Shown here one piece after another: positions 8,210-17,090 of a DNA stretch of 64,000 nt. The notes under the pieces are model-generated. The model was not told the origin of the DNA. It ran no database searches and saw nothing but the letters and a program-made list of their open reading frames with translations. Position 1 is the stretch's first letter; every line of letters begins with the position of its first letter. The stretch lies in contig NZ_JAPJDL010000019.1 of assembly GCF_026242055.1 (NCBI RefSeq), forward strand, positions 62,001 to 126,000. The letters are read 5' to 3'. The stretch comes from Lentzea sp. NEAU-D7 (lineage in GTDB: Bacteria; Actinomycetota; Actinomycetes; Mycobacteriales; Pseudonocardiaceae). Made by a program: the position numbers and the translations under genes.

Positions 8210-8811
8210 GGATTGTCCTGCTGTTCTTGGTTTTACTGCTCGCCGGTTGTGGCGGAAACGCGCAAATGGCGGCACAACCCCCCACCTCTCCATCGTCCAC
8301 TTCGGACAAGCTCGCGCCGGCCGACTTCCAGGCGCGCTGGTGGACCTGGGCCTCCCAGCCCTCGGGCACCAACCCGGTGTCCGACACCTCCGGGCGTTTC
8401 TGCATGCGGGACCAGCCCGTCGAGGTCTGGCTGCTCGCCGGGACGCTCGGCGAGGAGCCGGTCGAGCGGCAGTGCCGGGTCCCCGCCTCCAAGCCGTTGC
8501 TCGCCCCGGTCGTGAACCTCGCGAGCGACGTCGCGTCCTGCGAGAAGTTCATGAAGAGCGCGCAGGGCGAGGTGCTGCTGGACGGCTCCACCCAGGCGCT
8601 CACGAAGGTGCCCGCCACGCCGTTCACCTACGAAGCGCGCGCGGGCAACCCGTACGGCACCTCGGCCGGGCGGATCAACTCCGTCGGCTGCGGTCTCTAC
8701 GCGTGGATCTCCGCGCCCGCCTCCGGTGAGCACGAGCTCGTGATCCGCGGCTCGGCGCCCGGCGGTGTCGAGGTCGACGTGAGGTACAAGCTCATCGTGG
8801 GAGCCGACTAG
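8206..8811 (+). CDS. Secreted lipoprotein of unknown function
   Basis: 201 residues. A signal peptide ends in the lipobox LLAGC with the acylated cysteine at residue 15, followed by a Ser/Thr/Pro linker. The mature domain has five further cysteines (for example in GRFCMRD, RQCRVP, VASCEKF and VGCGLY), so disulfides are likely. No known domain is recognised. GTG 8206 overlaps the stop of the PLDc_N gene by four bases, so the two genes form a coupled pair. Confidence 0.8.
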   Translation: MRIVLLFLVLLLAGCGGNAQMAAQPPTSPSSTSDKLAPADFQARWWTWASQPSGTNPVSDTSGRFCMRDQPVEVWLLAGTLGEEPVERQCRVPASKPLLAPVVNLASDVASCEKFMKSAQGEVLLDGSTQALTKVPATPFTYEARAGNPYGTSAGRINSVGCGLYAWISAPASGEHELVIRGSAPGGVEVDVRYKLIVGAD

Positions 8812-8840
8812 AGCGGAAAACCAGGTGCGCCGGTCCGGTA

Positions 8841-8954
8841 ACGTGGTGGGTGGCGTCCGAGCAGACGTGAGGCTGGAGCCGCTCCCCGGCAGTGAGCGGC
8901 ACTCTCCGCCGCAGTGTTCAGCAACTCCTGCTCGCCGAAGCGAACTGACCACGT
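8841..8954 (+). promoter_or_regulatory. Candidate structured leader
   Basis: The 204-bp gap before the 273-residue gene has self-complementary segments that would close a multi-stem RNA: ACGTGGT (8841-8847) with ACCACGT (8948-8954), CGTC (8854-8857) with GACG (8864-8867), and GCCGCTC (8878-8884) with GAGCGGC (8894-8900). No known riboswitch class was recognised. High GC makes chance stems common, so this is only a candidate. Confidence 0.25.
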
Positions 8955-9015
8955 AGACGCGTGACACATGCGTCCTTGTCGGCCGAGCCGGGCGGCGGAA
9001 ACGAGGACTGCTGTC

Positions 9016-9837
9016 ATGGCACGTCTGTCCACCACGGACCAGCTCGCCGATCTGCGGCGCACCTACACCGGCGAGAACCTGTCCCAGGTGGTCCCGGCCG
9101 TCCGCGACGGGGACTCGGTGCTGCCCGACGCCACCACCGGGTCCCAGCAGCGGTTGGAGGCCGAGGTCCTGACGGCTGGGTGTGCCGCCGCGAGCGTGCT
9201 CCAGCTGATGCCGCCCGCGAGCATCATCAGGCCCGCCCACGCGTTCCAGACGGTGGAACCGGGGGAGACGTTGCGGCTGCACCTGAGCGACAGGGCTCTC
9301 GGCCCGCTGCTGTTCGAGCTCCTGCCGCGCACCGAGGGCGGCTTCGGCATGGGCGTCGCCGGTCTCGAGCACCGGCAGTACCGCAGGTCGTCCGAGCTGA
9401 CCACCGGTGACGCCGGTGTCGTGCTGGCCGGGGTCGACGAGCAGGCGTGGGACCTCGGCATGCGTTACGTGCGCTGGATGCACGAGTTCCGCGGTGTCGA
9501 GTACACCGACGGCGGCGGCAACGACGACGAGATCGCGGAACCGGCCACTGGGAGCGCTCTTCTGCGCCGGGTACACCTGTGGCATGAAGCCAGCTGGTTG
9601 CGAGCACTCCCGATGGGCGGGGCCTGGTTCGTCGAATGGGCCGGCGGTCCGGCCGAGGACGAGATCCGGCAGAAGCTCGGCCACCCCGACTTCGGAACCA
9701 CCCGCGCCGTCACGTTGCGCCGCATCGACGCGCCGACCGAGGACGTCGAGGAGGGCATGCGGACCTATCCGTGGCCGGAGGAGTTCGTGTCTGCCGTCAC
9801 GGCTGGTCAGCCCGATCAGCGGCCCGGCCGCCGGTAG
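9016..9837 (+). CDS. Conserved hypothetical protein, 273 aa
   Basis: Soluble protein with no signal peptide, membrane segment or domain that I recognise. It is rich in acidic residues, especially around 165-175, and its C-terminal half contains Trp-rich segments (WHEASWLRALPMGGAWFVEWAGGP). ATG 9016 is chosen because GAGG lies nine bases upstream; an ATG 48 bases earlier lacks one. It precedes pdtaR by 42 bp in the same direction, and pdtaR has its own strong AGGAGG, so the two may share a transcript. Confidence 0.7.
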   Translation: MARLSTTDQLADLRRTYTGENLSQVVPAVRDGDSVLPDATTGSQQRLEAEVLTAGCAAASVLQLMPPASIIRPAHAFQTVEPGETLRLHLSDRALGPLLFELLPRTEGGFGMGVAGLEHRQYRRSSELTTGDAGVVLAGVDEQAWDLGMRYVRWMHEFRGVEYTDGGGNDDEIAEPATGSALLRRVHLWHEASWLRALPMGGAWFVEWAGGPAEDEIRQKLGHPDFGTTRAVTLRRIDAPTEDVEEGMRTYPWPEEFVSAVTAGQPDQRPGRR

Positions 9838-9879
9838 ACTGCGCTTTCGCCCGCAGGAACGATCGTCAGGAGGACCCCG

Positions 9880-10491
9880 GTGACCCAGCAGGCTGCCGAG
9901 GCCCAGTCCGATGCCACGCGCAAGGCCCCCCGCGTGCTCGTCGCCGAGGACGAGGCGTTGATCCGCCTCGACCTCGTGGAGATGTTGCGCGAAGAGGGCT
10001 ACGACGTGGCGGGCGAGGCCGCAGATGGCGAAGAGGCCATCAAGCTCGCGACCGAACTCGACCCCGATCTGGTGATCCTGGACGTCAAGATGCCCAAGGT
10101 CGACGGGATCGAAGCGGCGCAGCACATCGCGGGCAACCGGATCGCGCCGGTCGTGATCCTCACCGCGTTCAGCCAGCGCGACCTGGTCGAGCGCGCCCGC
10201 GACGCGGGTGCGATGGCCTACCTGGTCAAGCCGTTCGCCAAGCGGGACCTCGTGCCCGCGATCGAGCTGGCGATGAGCCGGTTCAACGAACTGGCCGCGC
10301 TGGAGCAGGAGGTCGCCGGGCTCACCGAGCGCCTGGAGACCCGCAAGGTCGTGGAGCGGGCCAAGGGCATTCTCATGACCAAGCAGGGTCTGAGCGAGCC
10401 GGAGGCGTTCCGCTGGGTGCAGCGCACCGCCATGGACCGCCGCACGACGATGAAGGCCGTCGCAGAGGCCGTCATCGAGAACTTCGGCTGA
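9880..10491 (+). CDS. pdtaR: ANTAR-domain response regulator PdtaR
   Basis: 203 residues: receiver domain at about 17-132 with acidic pocket E23/D24, phosphoacceptor D68 (VILDVKMP), T95 and K117, and a C-terminal ANTAR RNA-binding domain at about 143-199 (RKVVERAKGILMTKQG). It matches M. tuberculosis PdtaR (Rv1626), which is activated by the kinase PdtaS encoded elsewhere and acts by binding hairpin RNAs to antitermination effect. Position a few genes before polA is the same as in mycobacteria. GTG 9880 has AGGAGG at 9869-9874. Confidence 0.95.
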   Translation: MTQQAAEAQSDATRKAPRVLVAEDEALIRLDLVEMLREEGYDVAGEAADGEEAIKLATELDPDLVILDVKMPKVDGIEAAQHIAGNRIAPVVILTAFSQRDLVERARDAGAMAYLVKPFAKRDLVPAIELAMSRFNELAALEQEVAGLTERLETRKVVERAKGILMTKQGLSEPEAFRWVQRTAMDRRTTMKAVAEAVIENFG

Positions 10492-12120
10492 TCAGCGTCT
10501 GAGTTCGAGCAGCACGGAGTCCGTCTGCCGTCCCGGATCCTCGGGGCGCAGGCGGACTTCGGCGTTGTGGCTGCCTTTCAGCGAAAGCAGCAGCTCGTGC
10601 CTCCCACCTATGCCACCCGGCATCGGCACGGTCGCCGCGAGAGAGCCGTCCACGTACACCTCGAAGCCCGCTATCGGCGCCACAGAGCGCGCGGAGGCCG
10701 CGTCGAGGGTGATCACCAGTCGTGCGTCGTTCGGGTCCGCAGCGGCGAACTCAGCGGTCATGACGGGCAAAACGGGCGGCGGCTCGCCCGGAGCGTTCTC
10801 CAGCTTCACCTCGGACCGGCCGGGGACCTCCAGGTAGCTCTCCAGCACCTGGGCCTGCGACGCGCCGGGCATCCGCAGCACTAACGGCGTCAGCGCGTTC
10901 GGCCCGGACTCCCCGAGCAGCTCGGCGGGCACGTCCCCGACCAGCGTCAACTCGCTGTTCTCCGCCGACGACCAGCCGCTCACCGCCGGCCGCAACGGCA
11001 GCCGCGCCGGCCCGAGCTGCGCGACCAGCCCGTTCGGGTCGCCGCCGTCACCGAAACGCACCGTCGTCCGCAGACGCGCTGAAGGCGCCGTGCGCAACGG
11101 TGCGCGTGCCACGCCGATGCCCGGCGCCTCCTCCTCGGGTTCGAGCACGCGCAACGTCCCCGCCACCAGCTGTGTCTCGATCACCTCGTCGGCCGGGCCG
11201 CGTGAACCGGTGATGCCCACGGCGTCGATCTCCACGCGTCCGGGGTAGCCGGGCGGCGGCGTCACGCTGACGAGCACGCTCGCCTCGCGCCACCTCGGCA
11301 CGACCGGCAGCGTCGCGATCTCGGCGCCATCTTGCACAACGCGCACATCGTTATCTGTCAGCACCGCTTCGAATCGATGCAGAACGCCCGCGCCGCGCGT
11401 TCCCGGCGCCACGGAGTCGTCCACCACCACGCGGATCGCATCGGCAGGAGGAATGGGTCCGAGGCGATCGGGGGTTCCGGGGACCAGGTCGAGCACGAGC
11501 TTCCCGCGCGGTCCGGCCGCGTCCGTCACCACGGCCACACGGCCCAGTTCGCCCGACTCGTTCAAGCTCAGAAGCGTCCTCGCGCGCAGCACGGCCGTGT
11601 CGTTGCCGCACGGCATGTCGAGCACCAGGCGGCCTCCCGAGCCGGAGCCGGGGTTCACGCACCCCCGCCGCCCGCTCAGGTGGTAGCGGCGCTCCAGGAA
11701 CGTGTCGTCGAAGTCGTCGATCCAGCCGTTGATCTTCCGGCGCCAGCTGTCGTCGCTCGGGCGTTCCTCCGCCCTGACCGGCCGGGACCGCTGGCCGAAG
11801 GCGTCGACGGCGCGCACCTCGGGCCTTCCGGAGCCCGCGACCTCGGGCGACGCGACGAGTTTCCCGGCGACCTCGTAGCCCGCCGCGCCTTCCACGGGAG
11901 TCCATTGGACTCGTCCGTCACTGCTCCAAACGGTGGACGGGGGGCCGGGCTGCGCCGGCGGCGACGAAACCTTGACGAAATCTGCTGTGTACTTAGTTAA
12001 GCGAATGGCCTCTGAACTGGGCTTCTTCGAGGCATCATCGGTAGCGCGCAGAACCAGGACCGAACCGACCAGAACCGCGACGATGCTCATCGCGGTGATC
12101 ACCCGACGACGCGGAGTCAT
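10492..12120 (-). CDS. Secreted or membrane-anchored protein of unknown function, 542 aa
   Basis: An N-terminal hydrophobic segment at about 8-26 (VITAMSIVAVLVGSVLVL) is a signal anchor or uncleaved signal. A short fibronectin-III-like stretch follows (VQWTPVEGAAGYEVAG, about 70-85), then beta-rich sequence in which DDFDDTFLERRYHLS resembles the start of a jellyroll/concanavalin-like module. No catalytic motif is identified. ATG 12120 is six bases after a TAACGT -10-like box, so it may be leaderless. It is convergent with pdtaR and their ends abut. Confidence 0.7.
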   Translation of the reverse strand: MTPRRRVITAMSIVAVLVGSVLVLRATDDASKKPSSEAIRLTKYTADFVKVSSPPAQPGPPSTVWSSDGRVQWTPVEGAAGYEVAGKLVASPEVAGSGRPEVRAVDAFGQRSRPVRAEERPSDDSWRRKINGWIDDFDDTFLERRYHLSGRRGCVNPGSGSGGRLVLDMPCGNDTAVLRARTLLSLNESGELGRVAVVTDAAGPRGKLVLDLVPGTPDRLGPIPPADAIRVVVDDSVAPGTRGAGVLHRFEAVLTDNDVRVVQDGAEIATLPVVPRWREASVLVSVTPPPGYPGRVEIDAVGITGSRGPADEVIETQLVAGTLRVLEPEEEAPGIGVARAPLRTAPSARLRTTVRFGDGGDPNGLVAQLGPARLPLRPAVSGWSSAENSELTLVGDVPAELLGESGPNALTPLVLRMPGASQAQVLESYLEVPGRSEVKLENAPGEPPPVLPVMTAEFAAADPNDARLVITLDAASARSVAPIAGFEVYVDGSLAATVPMPGGIGGRHELLLSLKGSHNAEVRLRPEDPGRQTDSVLLELRR

Positions 12121-12189
12121 ACGTCCACGTTATGGCAGCCGTCCAAAGAGTGAACGAAGGCTACGGTCTGTGACATTGCTTAAGTAAAA

Positions 12190-12262
12190 CATAACGCCGC
12201 GTTGCGTTATGGTCACGAGCCCATTGGCTTTGATGACTGCGGTCACAGTCATCGCCTAGGTT
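12190..12262 (+). promoter_or_regulatory. Liv operon control region: two operators and -10 box
   Basis: Two perfect palindromes precede the Liv operon: CATAACGC-n6-GCGTTATG at 12190-12211 and GATGACTG-n6-CAGTCATC at 12232-12253. A TAGGTT hexamer at 12257-12262 follows the second one and could be the -10 element, giving a leader of about 75 nt. The palindromes are of the size bound by GntR/TetR/FadR-type repressors. No regulator gene is adjacent, so the binding protein is unknown. Confidence 0.5.
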
Positions 12263-12345
12263 CCGGCCATCCCTCAGGAGAGGGTGATGGAGCGGTGCGC
12301 GGAGATCTCGCGTAGCCGGGAGCAGGGATATAGGAGGGACATCAC

Positions 12346-13575
12346 GTGCGTAAGCACTCTGTGAAGTCCGCAGCGATCGTCGGCGCCTCGCTGCTTGTTC
12401 TTGCAGCCTGTGGCTCGAACAAGACCGAGGGCGGCGGCACCACCGGGGGCAGCTGCGACACGTCGAAGGGCACTCTGACCGTCGGTGTTGTCGCCCCGTT
12501 GTCCGGGAACCTGTCCGCTCTCGGCGTCGGCATCAAGCAGTCCGCCGAGCTCGCCGTGGACGAGGCGAACAAGAAGTGCACGGTTCCGGGCTTCAAGCTG
12601 ACCGTGTCCGCCCAGGACGACGAGGCCAACCCCGCCAAGGGTGCCCAGGCCGCCACGAAGCTGTCGACCGACCCGAACGTCGTGGGTGTCGTCGGCACGC
12701 TGAACTCGTCGGTCGCCCAGACCGTGCAGCCGATCCTGCGGGACAAGAAGATCCCCCAGGTGTCGCCCGCCAACACGAACCCGTCGCTGACCAGGGGCAA
12801 TGACTTCCTGACGGCCCCGAAGCGCCAGTTCGACAACTACTTCCGCGTCTGCACCACCGACGACCTGCAGGGCCCGTACGCGGCCAACTACCTCGTCGAG
12901 AAGGCCGGCAAGAAGAAGATCGCCATCATCACCGACGGCAAGACCTACGGTGAGGGCCTCGCGGCGGAGCTGCAGAAGCAGGTCGCCAAGAAGGGTGGCA
13001 CGATCGTCGGCTCCGAGAAGGTCGGCGAGAAGGACACCGACTTCTCCGGCGTCATCGCCAAGATCAAGGCCCTCGGCCCGGAGGCCGTCTACTACGGCGG
13101 TGAGTACCCGGTCGCCGGCCCGCTGTCCAAGCAGATGAAGGACGCCGGTCTCGACGTTCCGCTGATGGGCGGCGACGGCATCTTCGACGGCAAGTACATC
13201 GAGCTCGGCGGCAAGGAGGGCGACCTCGCCACCTCCGTCGGTGCCCCGACCGAGTCCCTGGCCACGGCCAAGGCCTTCGTCGACGCGTACAAGGCCAAGT
13301 TCGGCAAGGAGGACTACGCCGCCTACGGTGCGTTCTCCTACGACGCCGCGAACGCGATCATCGGTGCCCTCGGCAAGACCCTCGAGGGCGGCGCCGCGTG
13401 GGACGACTCGAAGCGTGACGCCATGCTGACCAACGTCGGTGCCTACTCCGGCTCCGGTGCCACTGGTGAGGTCAAGTTCGACCAGTACGGCGACAGCACG
13501 AACAAGGTGCTGACCGTCTACCAGGTCACCTCGGCCAAGTGGAAGGACGTTCAGACCGGCACCTTCACCGGCTGA
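12346..13575 (+). CDS. livK: Branched-chain amino-acid ABC transporter substrate-binding lipoprotein
   Basis: 409 residues, periplasmic-binding protein type I (Peripla_BP_6) fold. The signal peptide ends in LVLAAC with the lipidated cysteine at residue 22, then a Gly-rich linker. Typical family segments are GVVAPLSGNLSALGVGIKQS near residue 48 and KIAIITDGKTYGEGLA near residue 190. It captures Leu/Ile/Val or related ligands outside the membrane for the permeases encoded downstream. GTG 12346 follows AGGAGGG at 12332-12338. Confidence 0.95.
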   Translation: MRKHSVKSAAIVGASLLVLAACGSNKTEGGGTTGGSCDTSKGTLTVGVVAPLSGNLSALGVGIKQSAELAVDEANKKCTVPGFKLTVSAQDDEANPAKGAQAATKLSTDPNVVGVVGTLNSSVAQTVQPILRDKKIPQVSPANTNPSLTRGNDFLTAPKRQFDNYFRVCTTDDLQGPYAANYLVEKAGKKKIAIITDGKTYGEGLAAELQKQVAKKGGTIVGSEKVGEKDTDFSGVIAKIKALGPEAVYYGGEYPVAGPLSKQMKDAGLDVPLMGGDGIFDGKYIELGGKEGDLATSVGAPTESLATAKAFVDAYKAKFGKEDYAAYGAFSYDAANAIIGALGKTLEGGAAWDDSKRDAMLTNVGAYSGSGATGEVKFDQYGDSTNKVLTVYQVTSAKWKDVQTGTFTG

Positions 13576-13601
13576 CGACTACCGAAAAACTGATTGAGCC
13601 A

Positions 13602-13636
13602 CGGCGGGGGCGGGCGTTCTTTGCTCGCCCCCGCCG
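13602..13636 (+). terminator. Intercistronic hairpin after the binding-protein gene
   Basis: A 14-bp stem (13602-13615 with 13623-13636, one G-U pair) with a 7-nt loop and no T-tract. Such hairpins between binding-protein and permease genes usually stabilise the upstream message or act as partial terminators, giving more binding protein than permease. Confidence 0.75.
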
Positions 13637-13651
13637 TCTACGGAGGTAGTC

Positions 13652-14566
13652 GTGTCAGTCCTGCTCCAACAGCTGGCCAACGGGGTCATTCAGGGTGCGT
13701 TGATCGCCCTGATCGCCCTCGGGTACACGATGGTGTACGGCATCATCCAGCTGATCAACTTCGCCCACGGCGAGGTTTTCATGGTGGCCTCGTACGGAGG
13801 CCTTGCCACGTTCACGCTTCTTCCTGACGACCTCAAGAAGTCGCCTGCCGTGGCCCTGCCGCTCATGTTCGTCGGCGGCATCTTGGTGGCGGTCGTCGTC
13901 GCCGTGATCATGGAACGGTTCGCCTACCGGCCGCTGCGCAACGCGCCCCGGCTGGCGCCGCTCATCACAGCGCTCGGCGTGTCCGTGTTCCTGCAGGAGG
14001 CCGTGCGCGTCTTCTACCCGAACGCCAAGTCCAACCTGCCCTACCCGAAGGTCTTCCCCGAGGGCAACCTCACGATCGGCTCGGTCAACATCTCGTGGAC
14101 CGGTGTGCTGCTCGTCGTGCTCTCGGTCGGCCTCGCCGTCATCCTGCAGACCTACATCAACCGCTCCCGCATGGGACGCGCGATGCGGGCGACCGCGCAG
14201 GACCCCGACACCGCGAAGCTCATGGGTGTCAACCCCGACCGCGTGATCGTGCTGACGTTCATCATCGGCGCTGTCCTCGCCGGTGTCGCGGGCATCATGT
14301 TCGGCGGTTACCTGAACAACATCAACATCGACATGGGCTTCCAGAACGGCATCTTCGCCTTCACGGCGGCCGTCCTGGGCGGCGTCGGCAGCATCCGCGG
14401 CGCGGTCATCGGCGCGTTCATCATCGGTCTGATCAAGACCGTTGCCGGTCAGTACATGCCGGGCGGCACCCAGTACGACTACGTGTGGATCTTCGTCGTG
14501 TTGATCCTCGTGCTCGTCTTCCGCCCGCAGGGTCTGTTCGGTGAGCCGGAAAGGGTGCGCGCATGA
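13652..14566 (+). CDS. livH: Branched-chain amino-acid ABC transporter permease LivH
   Basis: 304 residues with about eight membrane helices. The opening LLQQLANGVIQGALIALIAL and YTMVYGIIQLINFAHGEVFM are hallmark LivH sequences, and the conserved GVNPDRVIVLTF motif lies near residue 190. It forms the inner-membrane channel with LivM. GTG 13652 has GGAGGTAG just upstream. The stop overlaps the livM start by four bases (ATGA). Confidence 0.96.
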   Translation: MSVLLQQLANGVIQGALIALIALGYTMVYGIIQLINFAHGEVFMVASYGGLATFTLLPDDLKKSPAVALPLMFVGGILVAVVVAVIMERFAYRPLRNAPRLAPLITALGVSVFLQEAVRVFYPNAKSNLPYPKVFPEGNLTIGSVNISWTGVLLVVLSVGLAVILQTYINRSRMGRAMRATAQDPDTAKLMGVNPDRVIVLTFIIGAVLAGVAGIMFGGYLNNINIDMGFQNGIFAFTAAVLGGVGSIRGAVIGAFIIGLIKTVAGQYMPGGTQYDYVWIFVVLILVLVFRPQGLFGEPERVRA

Positions 14567-16275
14567 GTACGGTCGACACTTCTGCGAAGCGTTCCGCGCT
14601 CGCACCCCTCGGCAAGCCGTTCGCGGCCGCCGGCGGCGTCCTGGGCATCGTCGCGGCGTTGCTGCCGTGGGTCACGTTCGGTCTCAACGACGGCAACTGG
14701 CCGGACAAGTCGACGCTGCAGTTCTTCGACGCGCCGTTCCTCGTCACCGGGTTCCGCTGGCACGTCCTGCTGCTGGGCGTCCTCATCCTGGTCGCCGCGT
14801 TCGCGCCGGTCCCGTCCAAGGGCCGCGTCGTCCGGGCGCTCGGCTGGGGCCTCACCCTCGTGTCGTTCGTCAACGCCGCGTACATCACGGTCAAGGGCGG
14901 TGGCCTCGGTGCCATCACGGCCCTCGACGGTGCCACCGCGTTCGGTGGCGTCGTCGGCCTCGTGGCCGGTGTGCTGGCGATCCTCGCGGGGTACGGCATC
15001 GGCATCGAGCCGGTGGGCGAGTGGAAGTTCAAGCTCTCCACCCCGCTCGCGTACCTGGTGCTGCTGCTGTCGTTCGGCGCCGTGCTCTACGCCGTCGCCG
15101 CGATGCTGACCACCGGTGGTGTCGGCTCGGCCAACCCGTACGCGGGTGCGATCTTCCTGTCGTTCCTCGGGTTCGCCGCGGGTGTGCTCGGCGCGCTCAG
15201 CGGCGTCGGCTACATCCGCTGGCTCTCGGCGCTGTCCGAGCAGCACCGCGTGTTCAGCGTGGTCGTGCTGGCGGCGTGCGCGCTGCTGCTGCCGTTCACC
15301 GAGGCGGGCAACGAGTACTGGATGACCGTCGCGGCGAACATCGGCATCTACGCCGCCACCGCGATCGGCCTGAACATCGTCGTCGGTCTCGCGGGTCTGC
15401 TCGACCTCGGGTACGTGGCGTTCATGGGTATCGGTGCCCTCGTGGCAGCGAACTTCTCCGGTGCCGCCACCGCGTACTTCGGCTTCGACCTGCCGTTCCC
15501 CGTCGCCGCCGTGATCGCGGCCGTCGTGGCCGGCATCTTCGGCGCGATCGTCGGTTCGCCGACGCTGCGGGTCCGCGGTGACTACCTCGCGATCGTGACG
15601 CTGGCGTTCGGTGAGATCTTCACCCGCTCCGCGCAGAACGACATCGGTGGCTTCACCAACGGCTCCAACGCCATCCCGGGCATCCCGGCGCTGTCGTTGT
15701 TCGGAGCGGAGTTCAACAAGTCGTTCACGATCGGCGCGGTGAAGCTGCCCGCCGGTGTCCTCTACTACATCCTCATCGTGCTGCTCGTCGCGGCGACGAT
15801 GGCGGTGTTCGCGAACCTCAAGTTCAGCCGCATCGGCCGTGCGTGGATCGCGATCCGGGAGGACGAGGACGCTGCCCGCGCGATGGGCATCCGCACCGGC
15901 AAGATGAAGATCCTCGCGTTCCTCATCGGTGCCATGCTCGCGGGTCTCGCGGGCGCGGTGTTCGCGCACAAGAACGGCACCGTCTCGTACGAGTCGTTCA
16001 AGTTCCTCGAGTCGGTCACGCTGCTCGCGGCGGTCATCCTCGGCGGCATGGGCTCGATCCCCGGTGCCGTTCTCGGTGCCGCGCTGCTGTTCGTGCTGCC
16101 CGAGAAGCTCCGCGACTTCGAGGACTACCGCCTCATGATCTTCGGCCTCGCGCTGATCCTGATCATGCGGTTCCGCCCGGTGGGGCTGATCCCCGATGCG
16201 CACAGGCGCGCTGAGATGGTCGAGCGCGCTGATGAGAACGCCGAAGAGGCGCATGTGGAGGCGAAGAAGGCATGA
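14563..16275 (+). CDS. livM: Branched-chain amino-acid ABC transporter permease LivM, N-terminally extended
   Basis: 570 residues, clearly longer than the usual 300-420. The LivM core begins near residue 255 (IGIYAATAIGLNIVVGLAGL) and includes the RVRGDYLAIVTLAFGEI and IAIREDEDAARAMGI motifs that contact the ATPases. The first 250 residues add about six more hydrophobic helices with no separate domain recognised; extended LivM proteins occur in actinobacteria. Overlaps of four bases on both sides show tight coupling with livH and livG. Confidence 0.94.
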   Translation: MSTVDTSAKRSALAPLGKPFAAAGGVLGIVAALLPWVTFGLNDGNWPDKSTLQFFDAPFLVTGFRWHVLLLGVLILVAAFAPVPSKGRVVRALGWGLTLVSFVNAAYITVKGGGLGAITALDGATAFGGVVGLVAGVLAILAGYGIGIEPVGEWKFKLSTPLAYLVLLLSFGAVLYAVAAMLTTGGVGSANPYAGAIFLSFLGFAAGVLGALSGVGYIRWLSALSEQHRVFSVVVLAACALLLPFTEAGNEYWMTVAANIGIYAATAIGLNIVVGLAGLLDLGYVAFMGIGALVAANFSGAATAYFGFDLPFPVAAVIAAVVAGIFGAIVGSPTLRVRGDYLAIVTLAFGEIFTRSAQNDIGGFTNGSNAIPGIPALSLFGAEFNKSFTIGAVKLPAGVLYYILIVLLVAATMAVFANLKFSRIGRAWIAIREDEDAARAMGIRTGKMKILAFLIGAMLAGLAGAVFAHKNGTVSYESFKFLESVTLLAAVILGGMGSIPGAVLGAALLFVLPEKLRDFEDYRLMIFGLALILIMRFRPVGLIPDAHRRAEMVERADENAEEAHVEAKKA

Positions 16276-17090
16276 GCACGCCTGTACTGGAAGCGCGTGA
16301 CGTCTCGATGGTCTTCGGTGGCCTCAAGGCGTTGAAGGGCGTCACACTGACGCTCGAAGAAGGCAAGATCGTCGGCCTGATCGGTCCGAACGGCGCGGGG
16401 AAGACGACGTTCTTCAACTGCCTGACGGGTCTGTACACGCCGACCACGGGTGAGGTGCTGCTCAAGGGCAACGTCCTGCCCGGCGACCCGGCGAAGGTGA
16501 CGGACGCGGGCGTGGCCCGCACGTTCCAGAACATCCGCCTGTTCCCCAGCATGACCGTGCTGGAGAACGTCATGGTCGGCCGCCACGTCCGGATGAAGCA
16601 GGGCCCGCTGGCCTCGCTGTTCCACGGCCCGGCCTACCAGCGCGGCGAGAAGGCGGCCCGCGAGCGGTCGCGGGAGCTGCTCGCGTTCGTCGGCCTGAAC
16701 GGCGTCGAGGACGAGCTCTCGCGCAACCTGCCGTACGGCGACCAGCGCCGTCTGGAGATCGCGCGCGCGTTGGCGACGGACCCGGCGGTTCTGCTGCTGG
16801 ACGAGCCCACCGCGGGTATGAACCCGCAGGAGACGGAAGCGACGCAGCAGCTGATCTTCCGCATCCGCGACACGGGTGTGTCCGTCGTGGTCATCGAGCA
16901 CGACATCAAGTTCATCTTCGGGCTGTGCGACTCGGTCTCCGTGCTCGTGCAGGGCGAACTGCTCGTCGAGGGCAGCCCCGAGGTCGTGCGGGCGGACCCG
17001 CGGGTGGTCGAGGCCTACCTCGGCAAGCCGCCGGAGGAAGTCCAGCACGACGTCGAGGCCGCTGCTGCAGCTGAGGAGGAGCAGGCATGA
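16272..17090 (+). CDS. livG: Branched-chain amino-acid ABC transporter ATP-binding protein LivG
   Basis: 272 residues. Walker A GPNGAGKTT is near residue 37-45, the LivG-specific signature region reads LPYGDQRRLEIARAL instead of a canonical LSGGQ, Walker B is LLLDEPTAGMNP, and the switch His lies in VVIEHD. It pairs with LivF to power the LivHM channel. ATG overlaps the livM stop, and its own stop overlaps livF. Confidence 0.96.
   Translation: MSTPVLEARDVSMVFGGLKALKGVTLTLEEGKIVGLIGPNGAGKTTFFNCLTGLYTPTTGEVLLKGNVLPGDPAKVTDAGVARTFQNIRLFPSMTVLENVMVGRHVRMKQGPLASLFHGPAYQRGEKAARERSRELLAFVGLNGVEDELSRNLPYGDQRRLEIARALATDPAVLLLDEPTAGMNPQETEATQQLIFRIRDTGVSVVVIEHDIKFIFGLCDSVSVLVQGELLVEGSPEVVRADPRVVEAYLGKPPEEVQHDVEAAAAAEEEQA

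Noticed and set aside
8841-8954. Cobalamin, SAM or c-di-AMP riboswitch in this leader
   Set aside because: None of the invariant core sequences of those classes could be found; kept only as an unclassified candidate.
14479-16254. Antisense open frame of about 590 codons opposite livM
   Set aside because: Charged low-complexity translation; livM is certain from overlaps and motifs.
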